A DNA stretch of 64,000 bases from Clitopilus passeckerianus. Its lineage: Eukaryota; Basidiomycota; Agaricomycetes; Agaricales; Entolomataceae. Of this stretch, positions 1-11,700 are shown piece after piece. The stretch covers positions 186,001 through 250,000 of the forward strand of contig CALYLX010000140.1 in the NCBI GenBank assembly GCA_944990035.1. The letters run 5' to 3'. A program made the translations under genes and the position numbers. The notes below the pieces were generated by a model. The model worked only from the letters and a program-made list of their open reading frames with translations, was not told the origin of the DNA and searched no databases. Every line of letters begins with the position of its first letter. The first letter of the stretch is position 1.

Positions 1-360
1 GGTTACCTTTCATGCATATTCCCGGTCCGCCGGAGATTACCACAGCTGAAACCTCTAGGACTAGGTGGTAAGCTTTATTCATGTGCCGTAGGTATTTCAA
101 GTTGTCGGCCCGGGCACGGAACGAATGGAGACTTTCAACGTAGATGCATCTATTGCGAATCTTTTCATCAGGTCACGTTAGTGAATGAAGGAGGAGGCTA
201 TAAAGCCGTTTGGTGTGCAGAGAGCGTGCAGCGACATTCCAAGTGGCTGCAATTGATGCAAGAGCGATCAGTACAGACGCGTGGTGCCGTCGCGTACCAA
301 TTTCCTTTTTTCCGGTGAACCAGTATCATTGCTCTGTGTATCTCCTATCATTGTATCATA
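1..360. other. Intergenic, 5' flank of Smr gene
   Basis: No reading frame or RNA gene is supported here. The stretch just before the ATG at 361 is pyrimidine-rich, as in many basidiomycete promoters, but I see no clear TATA box. Confidence 0.4.
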
Positions 361-3206
361 ATGGACCCACAATCTCTCTTCGATGAACTCGAGGTGTGAC
401 TAATCCTCCTTTCTATTCAATCTATTCTAACTATCTCTGACGTCAGAAAGAATTCTGTCCACCACTCGACACTTCTCTTCTGGCAGCACTCGTCTTCGAT
501 CTCGATGACACCACTCCATCTCAGATCGACCAACTCAGATCTACGCTCAAGGAGTTAGCAGATCAAGCAGCGGCAGATGAACTCACTTCAGACTCGGAAT
601 TCACTCAGGGGAGCAGCAGCCTGACGAACACGACTCCATACTCTACTTCCTCCTCCTCCGCGGACGACTCCCCACTCCACGCGTCATTCGAAACTCCTCT
701 TGGGTTCCTACAAGCTGCTCTACCACATGTCCCTTTGGCGACTTTACAATCTGCTCTCTCGCAACAAAATGGAGCTACGATCGACCCACTTGATACAAAC
801 GATCTATGGGATGTCGTTGCGTCCATCCTCACTGCTGAGACCATACGGGAGATGGAAGAAAGGGGATTGGACGAAGACGAGTCCGGGGATCTCGATCCAG
901 GGAAAGACGAATGGAGTGTTGTGTCAAAGAAGAAACCTGTAGGGAAGAAGAAGCCGAAAGCGAAGAAAGACCCGGCGACATTCACACTAGGAGACGTCCG
1001 GCATCGGCAGTTGGGGCAAAAGATCCAGGCTCTCACCAATCCCAAGGATCCAACTACGGGCAGTACTGGGGCGCCGCCTGACCCATGGACTCAGATATCC
1101 TCCTTATCGACATATCTATCCACCCTCCTCCCTACACAGCAACCTTCCTTCTTCGCGTCGTACTTTCATAAACCAGAATACGCGACGCCTTATATCGCGC
1201 TCACGGCCTGCCTAAACGCGATCGTGAAAGCGCGGAAGGATGAAGATAAGCTCGACATCAATTCGCCCGAATACGCGGATACACTCTTCAACCTCCTCGA
1301 CATCCTCTCCCATCCCTCTTCCCCATCCCCATCCCCTTCCGCTCCTCTAACGAAACTCCAACAAAACACCCTAATATCTCTCACCGAACTCGCCCTCTCC
1401 GCTTCAAGTGGGGACGCAGACGCAGCCCTAGACCTCGTCCACCTCCTAAGGGAATTGGACGAAGATGGAGGTGGGGAGGGAGCGGTGGTGGGCAGGATGG
1501 AGAGGGGGGTGTATCATCTTGGGAATGGCACTTCAAGTTCACCGCCTGGGTCGGCACCGACTTCACCGATGTTGGCAGAGGCGAAGGCGAGGGTGACGAA
1601 TGGGGCGCAGAGGATTCCGAGTGGACCACCGTCGCCGCCTCCACCGCCTTCCTCCGCCTCCACTCTCACATCCGTCGTCACCCCTCCCAATACCAAGCAA
1701 CCCTCCAAACCCTCCCCCTACCAATGGCAAAAAGTCCCCACCCGCGTCCGTACACCCGCCTCACACCCACTAGAAGCCTACATACCCGCTTATCGGCGGG
1801 ACGTTAACGGGCGGTTGAGTGCGAAGGGCGTTCAAGCCCAAGCGAGGGCGCGAGCTCGGGCAGCTGTTAATGGGTATTCGGACTTCGATGGGTATGATGC
1901 GGGTGTTGGATTTACCTCATCCGGGGCTGGAGCAGGCGGGATAGGTGGGTATGGTGAAGCGGAGATGAGGAGGAAGGTGGCGGAGAGTATGAAGAGGAGG
2001 CGAGAGCTACTCGAACAGGCGACGAGGATGTGGCAGAGGGGGAGGAGGGGGTGTAGGGGTGGGGAGGTTGCTTGGTGGTTTGCTGAGCGGGTGAGTTGTT
2101 TGGAATCCTGTCCAGCTCTGTTCGCTGTGGTGTCGATCTTGGTGGAGATCGAGATGCGGGGTTGGATGTTTTCCTTTACCTCTTCCTGAATCGCTCCAAA
2201 GTCCGTCAACTGACTGGTGGTGTGTTTGTTCGTAGGCACGACAGTATCAGGAGATGGCAAAGGCGGAGAGTTTGAATGCGAGTCGGTGTGTTGTGGAGGG
2301 AAGGAGGTGGGTTTTTTCACTCTTTCATTCTCGCCGCCGTTTTTGTTTCACGTTCTTTTGTTTCTTGTTCTCGCCACGAGGCTTTATCCTTTTTTGCAGT
2401 CGAGTATACTTCCGGACGTCCAAATACAATCCACGTCACTATGCGAGCATGGTACAATTTCATCACCTCTCCCCAATTCGAACTTCCAGCCATTCTACCT
2501 ATACTTACCTAAGCTCTCGCCTCCCCACACCATGCCCTTACTATATCCCATCCTATCGCACCTACTTCGTCACGATACGATTCTTTCACTCCTTCGGAAG
2601 CCATCCCCACTTTCACGCTCTTCCTGACTTAATTTCGGATCGCGCTTTCATTTCATTGTCCCATTCTTCCTCCATCTCACCTCCTTCACACCCCAAACAT
2701 GAACTAACCAACTCATTGCCCCTCAATGAACAGGTTAACACACAAAGACGGACCCTCGACGGTGGATCTGCACGGAGTTACGGCTGCAGAGGCGGTGGTT
2801 ATCGTGAGGGAGGTGTTGAGTGAGGGGAGTGGGATTGGGGGGTCGGCTGGTGAGTTTGGATTTGCTTCGTTTCGCTGGGCCGTTCTGGGGCCGTTCTTGT
2901 GCTACGGAGCTACGGAATACTCGCTGGACAGAGGGTTGTTCGTGAAATCTAGCCCCATTTCCACTCAATACTATACTCACGACATATAGACATCCCTATC
3001 TACTATACTTGACCTCATCGAAACGAACCAAAGCTGACTATAACTCCCCATCCCTAGCAAACCCACTCAAAATAATAACCGGCAAAGGATCCCACTCTGT
3101 GAACCAAGTGAGCGTGCTCAAGCCCGCGGTGAAGAAGGCGCTGGTGGAAGATGGGTGGAATGTAAGTGGATGGGAGGGTGGGTTGGTTGTGAGGGGGAAG
3201 CGGTAG
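361..3206 (+). CDS. Smr-domain protein (DUF1771 + Smr)
   Basis: A multi-exon gene: exons 361-393, 447-2090, 2236-2306, 2734-2849 and 3058-3206 join in frame to about 670 aa. The N-terminus is acidic and Ser/Thr-rich. The middle is low-complexity, with a proline run and a SHPLEAYIPAY motif near nt 1770-1800. A basic helical DUF1771-like segment (around residues 520-585) spans the exon 2/3 junction. The C-terminal Smr domain shows DLHGVTAAEA and, in the last exon, TGKGSHSVN. Smr domains are nucleic-acid-binding or endonuclease modules (MutS2 C-terminus, yeast Cue2, human N4BP2), and DUF1771-Smr proteins in fungi are linked to RNA or ribosome quality control; the exact role here is inferred. A second gene with the same architecture lies at 39664-42777 on the other strand. 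Confidence 0.85.
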
Positions 3207-3373
3207 CCTTATGGGAAATGTAGAAATTATATTCAGATATGTAGCACTACTATTAGATAAATTACAGTGTTGATGGAGATTGGCACGATCCTTGAAGTAG
3301 ATGGATAATTCGAGCAAAGGAAAGCATGATAACTAGAAGAGCGACGTACAAGAGTGCATGTATCAAAAGTTCG

Positions 3374-4531
3374 TCAAATTCCTTGGGTTACAGAAGGAGA
3401 GATCGCGAGAGTAGGGTGCGATCCAGACGGAGATGAAGGAAGTGGTAGCGGTTCTAGGTGTTCGTGAGTGTTCGTGTGCAAATCCGTTGTTCGTCGGATA
3501 TGTTTGCGGTGCTTCGTGCGCCGATGCCGATTCATCGTGTGCATTGTCGCAAATGTTCGCGAACAATTGTCGCATCTATACGGCCTGATGCCAAAATGGG
3601 ACTTGAGATGGTCTGCCTTAGGGTTAGCCCGACCGATTTAAAAGGAAGCATGAAACTGAATAAACCCACTATCTAGGTCTTTCGTCCTGGTAAAACTGTC
3701 TCCACAATATTCATAGAGACATGAATGTGTGCGGCCGCTTGAGGTTGGCCTTCTACGCGCCTGCGATGCTTGCAAAATTCTCGTGGACGCAACGCTTTCT
3801 CGGAGTGCTGGAGGGCTTTGAAGCGTGGGAGTCGGGACCCAAAGTTGGTTTTGTCCTCGAGTGATATCTGGGCTACAACGACGAGATGGACCGCCTTTAG
3901 AGTCGGGCATCAATTGGACACTATCAATGCCGGAGGAATAGATGCTAGACGTTTGAGACGTCATGTCACCTCCACAATTCAATTGGTCGAAATCCAGGAT
4001 CCAGTAGGAGCTGTCTGGGAACAGGCTAACAGGGGCCTGGGGGTAAACTGAATCTGCACTTGCGTACACGGACCAAGGAGATAGTTGAGGAGACAAAAGA
4101 TCCCAGCTATAGCCGGATATTGGCGTGTACCAACCCGACTCGGATTCGCCACTTGAGAACGCCTCAGGTTTCAACCGTGGAACTTTACAAACAGAAGAAG
4201 CAAATGCGGCAATCCATCAGCCAACAGAAGGCTCGGTAGGAGTGACATACTTACTTCCTGGGCTTGGGGAAACCTCTGGAATTAAAATAAAACACGGCGA
4301 CAAGTTGGAGTTCATTGGATGATCATCGGTGATCGGCAAAAGATCGCGAGAGCTTGTGCGATCGGTCTGGGGGGTTCCGTGACTGGGCGAAGGTGAACAT
4401 AATGGATACCCCACCCGTTGTGTCAAAAGCCTAGAGCATACTTCGCCGGGATTCTCAACATCTTGGCCCAGCTCCCGTCGAAGTTGGGTAGATCTCGATG
4501 AGACGGTATCGAAACTCTTCATAGTCGCCAT
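3374..4531 (-). CDS. C2H2 zinc-finger protein with borrowed N-terminal module
   Basis: Exons 4531-4255, 4182-3670 and 3612-3374 (minus strand) join in phase to 342 aa. The C-terminus carries two adjacent C2H2 fingers. The first starts CLYEYCGDSF and continues across the last intron as DNHLKSH. The second is YRCDNCSRTF...MNRHRRTKH, joined by a typical FGIRPYR linker. This arrangement is usual for fungal DNA-binding regulators. The middle is rich in Ser, Pro and Tyr with no recognised domain. The first exon resembles the N-terminus of the upstream gene at 4619-6955: both have a GYPL(C/W)SPSP core and a similar spacing of Glu and Arg residues. The start is the ATG at 4531. The reading frame is also open further upstream, so a fusion transcript with the neighbour cannot be excluded. 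Target genes are unknown. Confidence 0.65.
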
Positions 4532-4618
4532 AGTTGCTTCTTCTCGACTGCTTTGCTCAGGCGGATCAGCTTGAAAGAACTGTGGTGCATAGTGTGGCGT
4601 TGGACTAGTAGTTGCCTT

Positions 4619-6955
4619 TCAGTTGAATGAAATGAGTAAACGTGCGTGGAAGAAGAGGTATCTAGACCCTACTTCATGCAAATTGTCAATCCTCACGGAT
4701 GAGCCTTCCTTCATCGTATAGTGGCGACTTTCGGAGTTAGGGTGAATAACAACGATTTCTGGGGGGGTTGTCCAGCGGGCCATGCCCTCTCGCCCATTTC
4801 GTTCTGTAATCTATGATTGTTGAGGATGCAATACAGTTAGAATGTCTCGCCTCGCTCACCTGGCCGATTTGGTCGGTTTCGGGATGTGCTTGCGAATACT
4901 CTTCACTGGTGGTGCCACTTTTTGAGCATTGAGGTACGCCACATTCGACCAATTCAACGCTGAAGATGTGAAGGGAGGAAAAGATGTTCTCCTCTGACCA
5001 TTGCTTCATCAGGGCTGCCTCTCGGTAGGATTGCTAGTGTGCCAAAGCTTAGCCAGAATCCATATAATCAGTCAAGGCTTACTCACCGATATAGTCCAGT
5101 TTTCCTTCTGTATGATTTTGATTGCCGTTACGCGCCCAGGAGGGAATATATTGGTCGTCTGGCAGGAAAGATCCGCCATGACCTATGAACGTAAGTCGAC
5201 TGAAATTCCGAAATAAAAGAGAACCCACGTCTGCGTCATCCATTGACCTACGGGTCGACAAGCCACTAGGATCTTGTCTACCCCTTGCTGAAGTAGGCTG
5301 ACCAATGCTCGATGCCGATACCGCAACCTCATGTTCCTTTGGTTCGAAAGAAGCGCAGCCTGACAAAATATGAGGAACACTCTGGTTTTAGCGAATAGGT
5401 GACTGTACATACCATCTTTGCATGTTGCTTCGTAATTGCCGTTTAAAGCCTCAATCAGGCCAGGGAAATCGGTGGGGGATGCATTTTCCTGGAATTCGAC
5501 TTGGCATAAGAGACAGTCAGTTGGGATGCGAACTATCGGACATACCTTCAAGCTAGAGCACCAGACACTATCATGGGTAATTGCAACCTCCGCTTGCGGA
5601 AACTGCGAACTTATGAACACCGTCACCCATGGACGCCCGTATGACTAGGGACACACCTTTTCGAGCAAAAGTCGATTTAGAGCGCTCGAAGGGTGTAGAT
5701 CCTGCATAGAAGCGACGTGATTTCCCAAACCGAACATTCCACTCTTTGCCTACTCACCGGATTTTGTGGGGAAACAATTGGAGTGAGGACCGTCCAATTA
5801 TGAACATCGTCGTCATCGCAGAGCCCTCCCTTAATCGGGGGGTAACAATGTTGCAGAAAGACCGATTGGCCATTGGATAAGGGGCAGAAGGGGATGAACC
5901 TGCTCTTTGGAACCATACCATGTTCCATGACTGAATTCACGGTCACCTCCCAACGTAGTGCAGACCATACACTCTCTCCGAGTGCGATACGGAATCCACG
6001 GAGAAATATACATTGATTCTGAGGGCGCTCAGTCTGTTCGTTCAATCGAACGTTGGGGTCTAAGTATGGACCTTCATTCGTTGTCGCTAGACCGGTATGA
6101 CTCCAGACATAGTCGAACTCTGACGGGGACGATGTCGGCGTTGGCCTCCCAAAGTTGAGTGTGAAACTCCCTGAACCAGAGACACCCTGGAAGGCTGCAG
6201 TTCCCCACGAACGGCTTTTGTGAGTTCCAGTTACGAGGTAAATAGAACCATTCTGGGCTTGGCGACCGCGGACAGAGTTTGCATAGCGGTACCAGCTACG
6301 AGCGTTGCGATAAGCATATTGGTACAGCTCATTGGTGTTCAGCAACTCTTCTTTGCTGGCGCCTTCAGGGAGAGTGAGTAACGCGCCTTCAGTTGATCGG
6401 CACTCAAACGAGAATTCCCCATTGTATTCGTTAGAATCCCTGTCAAGTTGAAGTTCAGTGATAAGAGATTCTGCTGGCGTGTCCGGGATTGTATGATGGT
6501 ACTCACGAAGGACACAAGGTTTCCACCGCGCCGTTGACAAAGTGCTTCCCTGGTCGCCAAGCAACGGGTTGATACTCTACATCTCGTCCTGGCGTGCGCG
6601 GACTAAGGGGCTCAAAACCATCTGGGACGATACCCCCGTTTATCTCGTCTTCAGCGTCGAGGAAGATGTTGAACAAGAAGTCAAATTCCCCGCTTGATGT
6701 TACGAGTCCAACGTCCCCAATGCTTATTCCCTGTTCGCGATAGGCATCGGGGAGCCCGTAACGGGGTGAAGGGGACCATAACGGATACCCCTCCCGTTGT
6801 GAGAGGAGAAGCCTAGAGTATACTTCGCTGGGGTGCACAGCATCTTGGCTCAGTTCCTGTCGAGGTCGGGTAGATGTTGATGGGGCAGAGTTTGGACTCT
6901 TTACAGGGGTCTTGTGACTGCCAAAGAGGCGTTTCATAAAACTGAGTAGTAACAA
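4619..6955 (-). CDS. Hypothetical protein, Agaricomycete-type family
   Basis: Exons on the minus strand: 6955-6507, 6439-5758, 5701-5657, 5602-5546, 5488-5413, 5359-5087, 5020-4860 and 4810-4619, giving about 640 aa. All introns are 49-67 nt with GT...AG ends. Recognisable family-like blocks are GYPLWSPSPRYGLP and GISIGDVGL (residues about 50-80), FDFLFNIFL, then FSFECRSTEGALLTLPEG and an NGSIYLVTGTHKSRSWG block in exon 2. A later HPSSALN...THDSVW block spans exons 3-4. From memory these blocks recur in large families of uncharacterised Agaricomycete proteins; no enzymatic motif is visible and I assign no function. An alternative start is the Met at 6937 (MKRLFG). The C-terminal exon has several possible splice choices, so its end is uncertain. 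Confidence 0.6.
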
Positions 6956-8148
6956 TGATATAAATGCCTGGATAAATAGCTTGGTTATTCGCGAGAATTG
7001 AAGAAAATAAATGGGGACAATACAATCAGTGGAGGGCTTGTACTCTGACCATAGTCGCCTGCTTGCCCTTTATCAATATAGTTATTTATCGAGTTAAAAA
7101 TCGGAAACTTTACCAAGAGCAGTCGACAGCCAAATTGTGCTGTCCTTGAAATTAAAACTGTGCCCTCCAACGGTGGTTAGCCTATTTGCTCCCTCGATCT
7201 TGACCTGAGATGCATTCGAAAGCAAGCTCGATCTAGATGCCCAAGAGTGTCAGAGCCAGCCAGAAGTATAAACAACATCATCATACTCTTGGTAGTTCGT
7301 GTTCTCTGGGGTGCTCCTCTGATTGGCGAGATTCTGGTGGTTGCCGCAAGAGCAAGTTGATTCACGGCCCATATTATACGATGAGTTTGTGAGGCGTATG
7401 CCATTCCTTGGATGGGCTTAAATACTTGCCAAACTGACGATTGCGGTGCATTGATGAAGACATAAACGGGGCAAGAAGGTATGGATCGCGGTGTGGATCG
7501 CATTTGTTTGGGGCGCCAATTTCTTTCAGCCTTGAGATCTTGAGATGCCGTATGCCTGCTCGCGAATGGGGTATACGAAGAAGACGATTAGAAGAGAATT
7601 TCTAGTTTCTATTCGGTGGTTTATCTATTATAATAAAGGACAGTTGACATAAAGGGTCCTTCCAATTTGAGCCCAAATTTTGTACATGTTTGGTTCGCAG
7701 CTCGACGCGTCATGTTGCCGCTCGCATTTCACTCTGCATCGTCACAACCTTCACCACATACTCTCGACGTAGGCTTCATTCTTACTCTTACCCCTCATCT
7801 ACACGCGTCTTAGGATCATATTTTCCTCACATTCCTAAAAACAGCAAATACTGGATCCGACAGGTCCTCTATCGCCCATAGGAGTAGTATGTCCATGTAG
7901 CCCTCAAATTCAATACAACATGCAGCTGCCACCACAACAAAATGTGTGTTTGTGAACCTGGACTGAAAGGGCCCGAAAATTGTGGTCACGCATTCTGGAA
8001 ATTTCCTCAAGTTTGGTGTGGCGTATTCAGGGTCTTATGGCTGAAATTCTTTGTTATTCGGGCAGGTTGTTTCTGCAGGACTCTATGCAGGCCTAACAAT
8101 GTGAGTGTACACTCTATGCTAAAAGATGACTGCTTAGCTCTCTTCTAG
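6956..8148. other. Intergenic / possible Helitron 5' flank
   Basis: No gene is supported. An open frame of about 108 codons on the minus strand (7177-7503) resembles nothing I know and has no clear start context. The Helitron 5' end (a TC dinucleotide after a host A) should lie in or near this stretch, but that signal is too weak to place by eye. Confidence 0.3.
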
Positions 8149-8149
8149 G

Positions 8150-8724
8150 CAGTTTGAGAATGTCACACCCAGTGAATTCGAGCAATACCTGCAGCAACGC
8201 CGCCAAGAATCGCGAGAACGCCATCTGGCTGATGAGAGCAGCTCGCAGCGTCGCAGGATACCTCTGGGTGCTTCATTGGCTCAGAATGTAACCGATCCTT
8301 CTCTGCTAGGTGCTGCATGTGCACAAAGGTCAATACTATCGGCCCCATGGAATGCTTTTGTTACGCTAACCCGAATGTACCATGCCAGGTTATTTACAAA
8401 TGGGCCCGAGAATACTCCTCCCCCAACGCAAGTTAGTCCGACGAACAGGCGTCCAGTAGCCCAGCGTATGAACTGGGAAACCCTTCCACGGATTGAAGAA
8501 GAATCCCCAACCCGCCCTCGCACGAGTAGTTCGAGATGAGGTGGAATTTTGCAGGTGAGACTACGGGGCTTGCATGTAACCTCAACGCCGCTAATATCAA
8601 TCTAACCTAGCCGCTCCCAACACCGCCTCCAACGTTGCTTGGAAACCACAGGAATAGTACAAGGGAGGATCTAAACCCATCGCTTGAACAAGCTGGCAAT
8701 CCCGAGGATCTTCACCGCCGACAT
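8150..8724 (+). CDS. Probable 5' exons of the Helitron Rep/helicase
   Basis: Coding-like sequence precedes the long helicase frame. One block (8150-8536) is open and strongly charged (Gln/Arg/Glu-rich, starting FENVTPSEFEQYLQQ), like the basic N-terminal regions of fungal Helitron proteins. A second block (about 8612-8724) ends at a good donor (GTGAGT at 8725), whose acceptor near 8750 leads into the main frame. The true start codon was not found and may lie in another exon upstream. Confidence 0.4.
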
Positions 8725-8729
8725 GTGAG

Positions 8730-11700
8730 TTGTTCTATTCTGCCTCCAAGGCTTGGTCTAAGTTTTGGCAGCCAGACAATCATACACAGCAGCACCGTGC
8801 AGCCACACCCGTTCATGCTCCTCCTTTACCTACACCACCCGCTACTCAGGCTATTGCCCGACGCGTGCCCCGCCAAAGTATGTTCTCTACATTATTTCAC
8901 CTTTCAGGCGCTTATCACAAATCATTAGCCAACCGCGCTGGTCGACCACGTGCTCGAAGAGATTTTCTTGCCCTCGCACGTCAACCTTATACCGAGCCAG
9001 CAGAACGACATTCGCTGGGACGCATGAACATGCGATGTCCACATTGCCAAGCTCTGCACTGGATGGCCGAAAAGCTCGCAAGTTCTTCGCAAAGGTCGCC
9101 TAAATTCGGCATGTGTTGCAATCAAGGCAAAGTGCTACTGCCCGCTCATCCAGACCCTCCGCCCCATATTCGCGAACTTTATGAATCTCTTGAGCCTCGC
9201 TGCAAGGATTTCCGTAATGATATATGGAAATACAATCGCGCTTTTTCATTCACCTCGCTTGGTGTAAATGAAGTTAGATCGGTTAACAATGGACGCGGGC
9301 CACCCGTCTTTTGCATATCCGGAGAGCTTTGCCACTGGTCTGGTGCTCTGGCCCCACGGGACGGGCAGCAACCAAAGTATGCTCAGCTCTATGTTTACGA
9401 ACCTCGAGCAGCTATGGAAGCACGAGTACAGCAGAATCCAAGCCTCAACCGCCAGGTCATGGAGCTCCTCCAGGATCACCTCACCCGCAACCACCAATAC
9501 GCTGGAATCTACCGCCACGCATGGGAGATTCTTCAATCTCATCCCAACATCGAGAACTACTGTATACGGCTCCAGGTTGTACCTGGGTCGGATAGGCGTC
9601 GCTACAACTTACCAACAGTTGACGAACCGGCAATTATACTTCCAAATGCGCCAGTCACCAACAAGCGGGATATTCTCCTCCGAGCAAGAGATGGGCCTCT
9701 ACACCGTGTTCACGACACGCATTCGGCCTATTGTCCTTTGCAGTACCCTCTTCTCTACCTCGAGGGGACAGATGGTTGGCATGATAAGCTCACGCTGCCA
9801 GGGACAACCAAGCGCCTCTCCCAACGAGCCTATATCATTTATTATGCATTCGTCCGCCCAGGCGAATTCTCCACCCTTCTACATGGTGGGAGACTCTTCT
9901 GCCGATACATGGTTGACATGTTTGCCTCCGTTGACCAAAACCGGCTCCTCTACCTTGAAAAACATCAACCACAGCTCCGTGCTTCTCTCTATAGCGGGTT
10001 AGAAGATGCTGTTGCCGAAGGTGATGATGACCTTGATCTCAATCGGCTGGGAACAAGGACGGTGCTACCTTCATCATACACAGGAGGCCCTCGGAACATG
10101 TCACAGTGCTATCAAGATTCAATGGCCATAGCACGTTATTATCGCAAAGTCGACCTTTTCCTCACCATGACGACAAACCCAGAATGGGAGGAAATTCAGC
10201 AAGAGCTATTTCCGGGGCAAACAGCATATGATAGACCTGACTTGGTTGCACGCGTCTTCCAGATGAAGAAGAATGCTGTCCTCGACCACATCCACAAGCA
10301 CGCGGTCTTCGGTCATGTCGCCGCTTACGTCTACACCATCGAATTCCAAAAACGTGGTCTCCCTCATATGCACTCGCTCATATTCCTGAAGGAACCCTAC
10401 AAGCTATCGACACCAGAAGCAATTGATTCCTGCATCTGGGCACGCTGGCCAGACCCGCAACAAGAGCCGCTTCTCTTTGAAACGGTGAAGAAGTGCATGG
10501 TACACGGTCCCTGTGGAGCGCTCAACCCCAGGGCACCGTGCATGGAGAACAGGAAATGCACCAAAGGGTATCCAAAGCCCTTTCAGCCATTCACTGTCAT
10601 GGATCCGCATGGCTACCCCCTCTACCACCGACCGGACGATGGACGAGCGTACGAGGTCCGAGGTCATATGCTAGATAACCGTTGGATTGTACCATATTCG
10701 CCTTACATGTGTGCGACATTCAACTGCCATATAAATGTAGAATGTGCTTTCTCGCTCGGCACATTTAAATATGCCTTCAAGTACATTCAGAAAGGCTCAG
10801 ACCTTGCAACAGTCGAGATTGACCGTCGGAACGAAATCATGCGATGGTTAAATGGCCGCTACATCTCACCACCGCTTGGAACATGGAGGCTGCTTGGATT
10901 TGACATCTATGAGATGGTACCAAATGTAGTCCGCCTCCAGGTTCATCTACCTGGGCAACACATGGTTGTTTTCGATCCCAACGAAACCATTCAGACTGTG
11001 ATGCAGCGAGCTGCAAATGAGCAGACCACCCTCACTGCATTCTTTGCCGCCAATGCGGATCGAGGTGCATTGGGCGCAGAAGCACGGAAATACACATATC
11101 AAGAATTCCCTCAATATTTCGTTTTCGACGAGGTGAAGAAGCATTGGCGTTTACGGAAGCAAGGGTTCGCACTGGGGAGGATGTATTACGTGGGCCCAAC
11201 TGCAGGGGAGCGCTTCTATCTGCGTACCCTCTTGACGGTTGTCAAAGGTCCCAAATCATTTGCAGACCTCCGAATCCATCATGGGGTCCAGCACGAGTCT
11301 TTTTACGCAGCATGCCTTGCCCGTGGGTTACTGGAGGATGACGGAGAATGGCGCCAATGCATGCAAGATGCATCCTTCATTCAGACCGGCAAACAACTTC
11401 GACGGCTCTTTGTGACGCTACTTCTGTTCTGCTCTCCTTCAACACCTCATCGCCTTTGGCACGAATTTCAAGACAACATTTGCGATGATCTCCGGTATCG
11501 CCTTGAACAGCTCGGTCAGCCTCCCGACCAGATTTCAGACGATGACATCCATGATTATGGGCTCTTCCAAGTTGAAAAGCTACTCAACGAAGCTGGACGG
11601 TCATTGGCAGAATGGCCATCAATGCCGCGCTCTCAGGTGGATTGGAGCCACGTCCAGGAAAGTGCCAACTCGCTCATTACTGAGCAGTTGTCCTACAATC

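Noticed and set aside
1310..1345. CCATCCCCATCCCC-like short repeat
   Set aside because: It is simple low-complexity coding sequence for a Ser/Pro stretch of the Smr protein.
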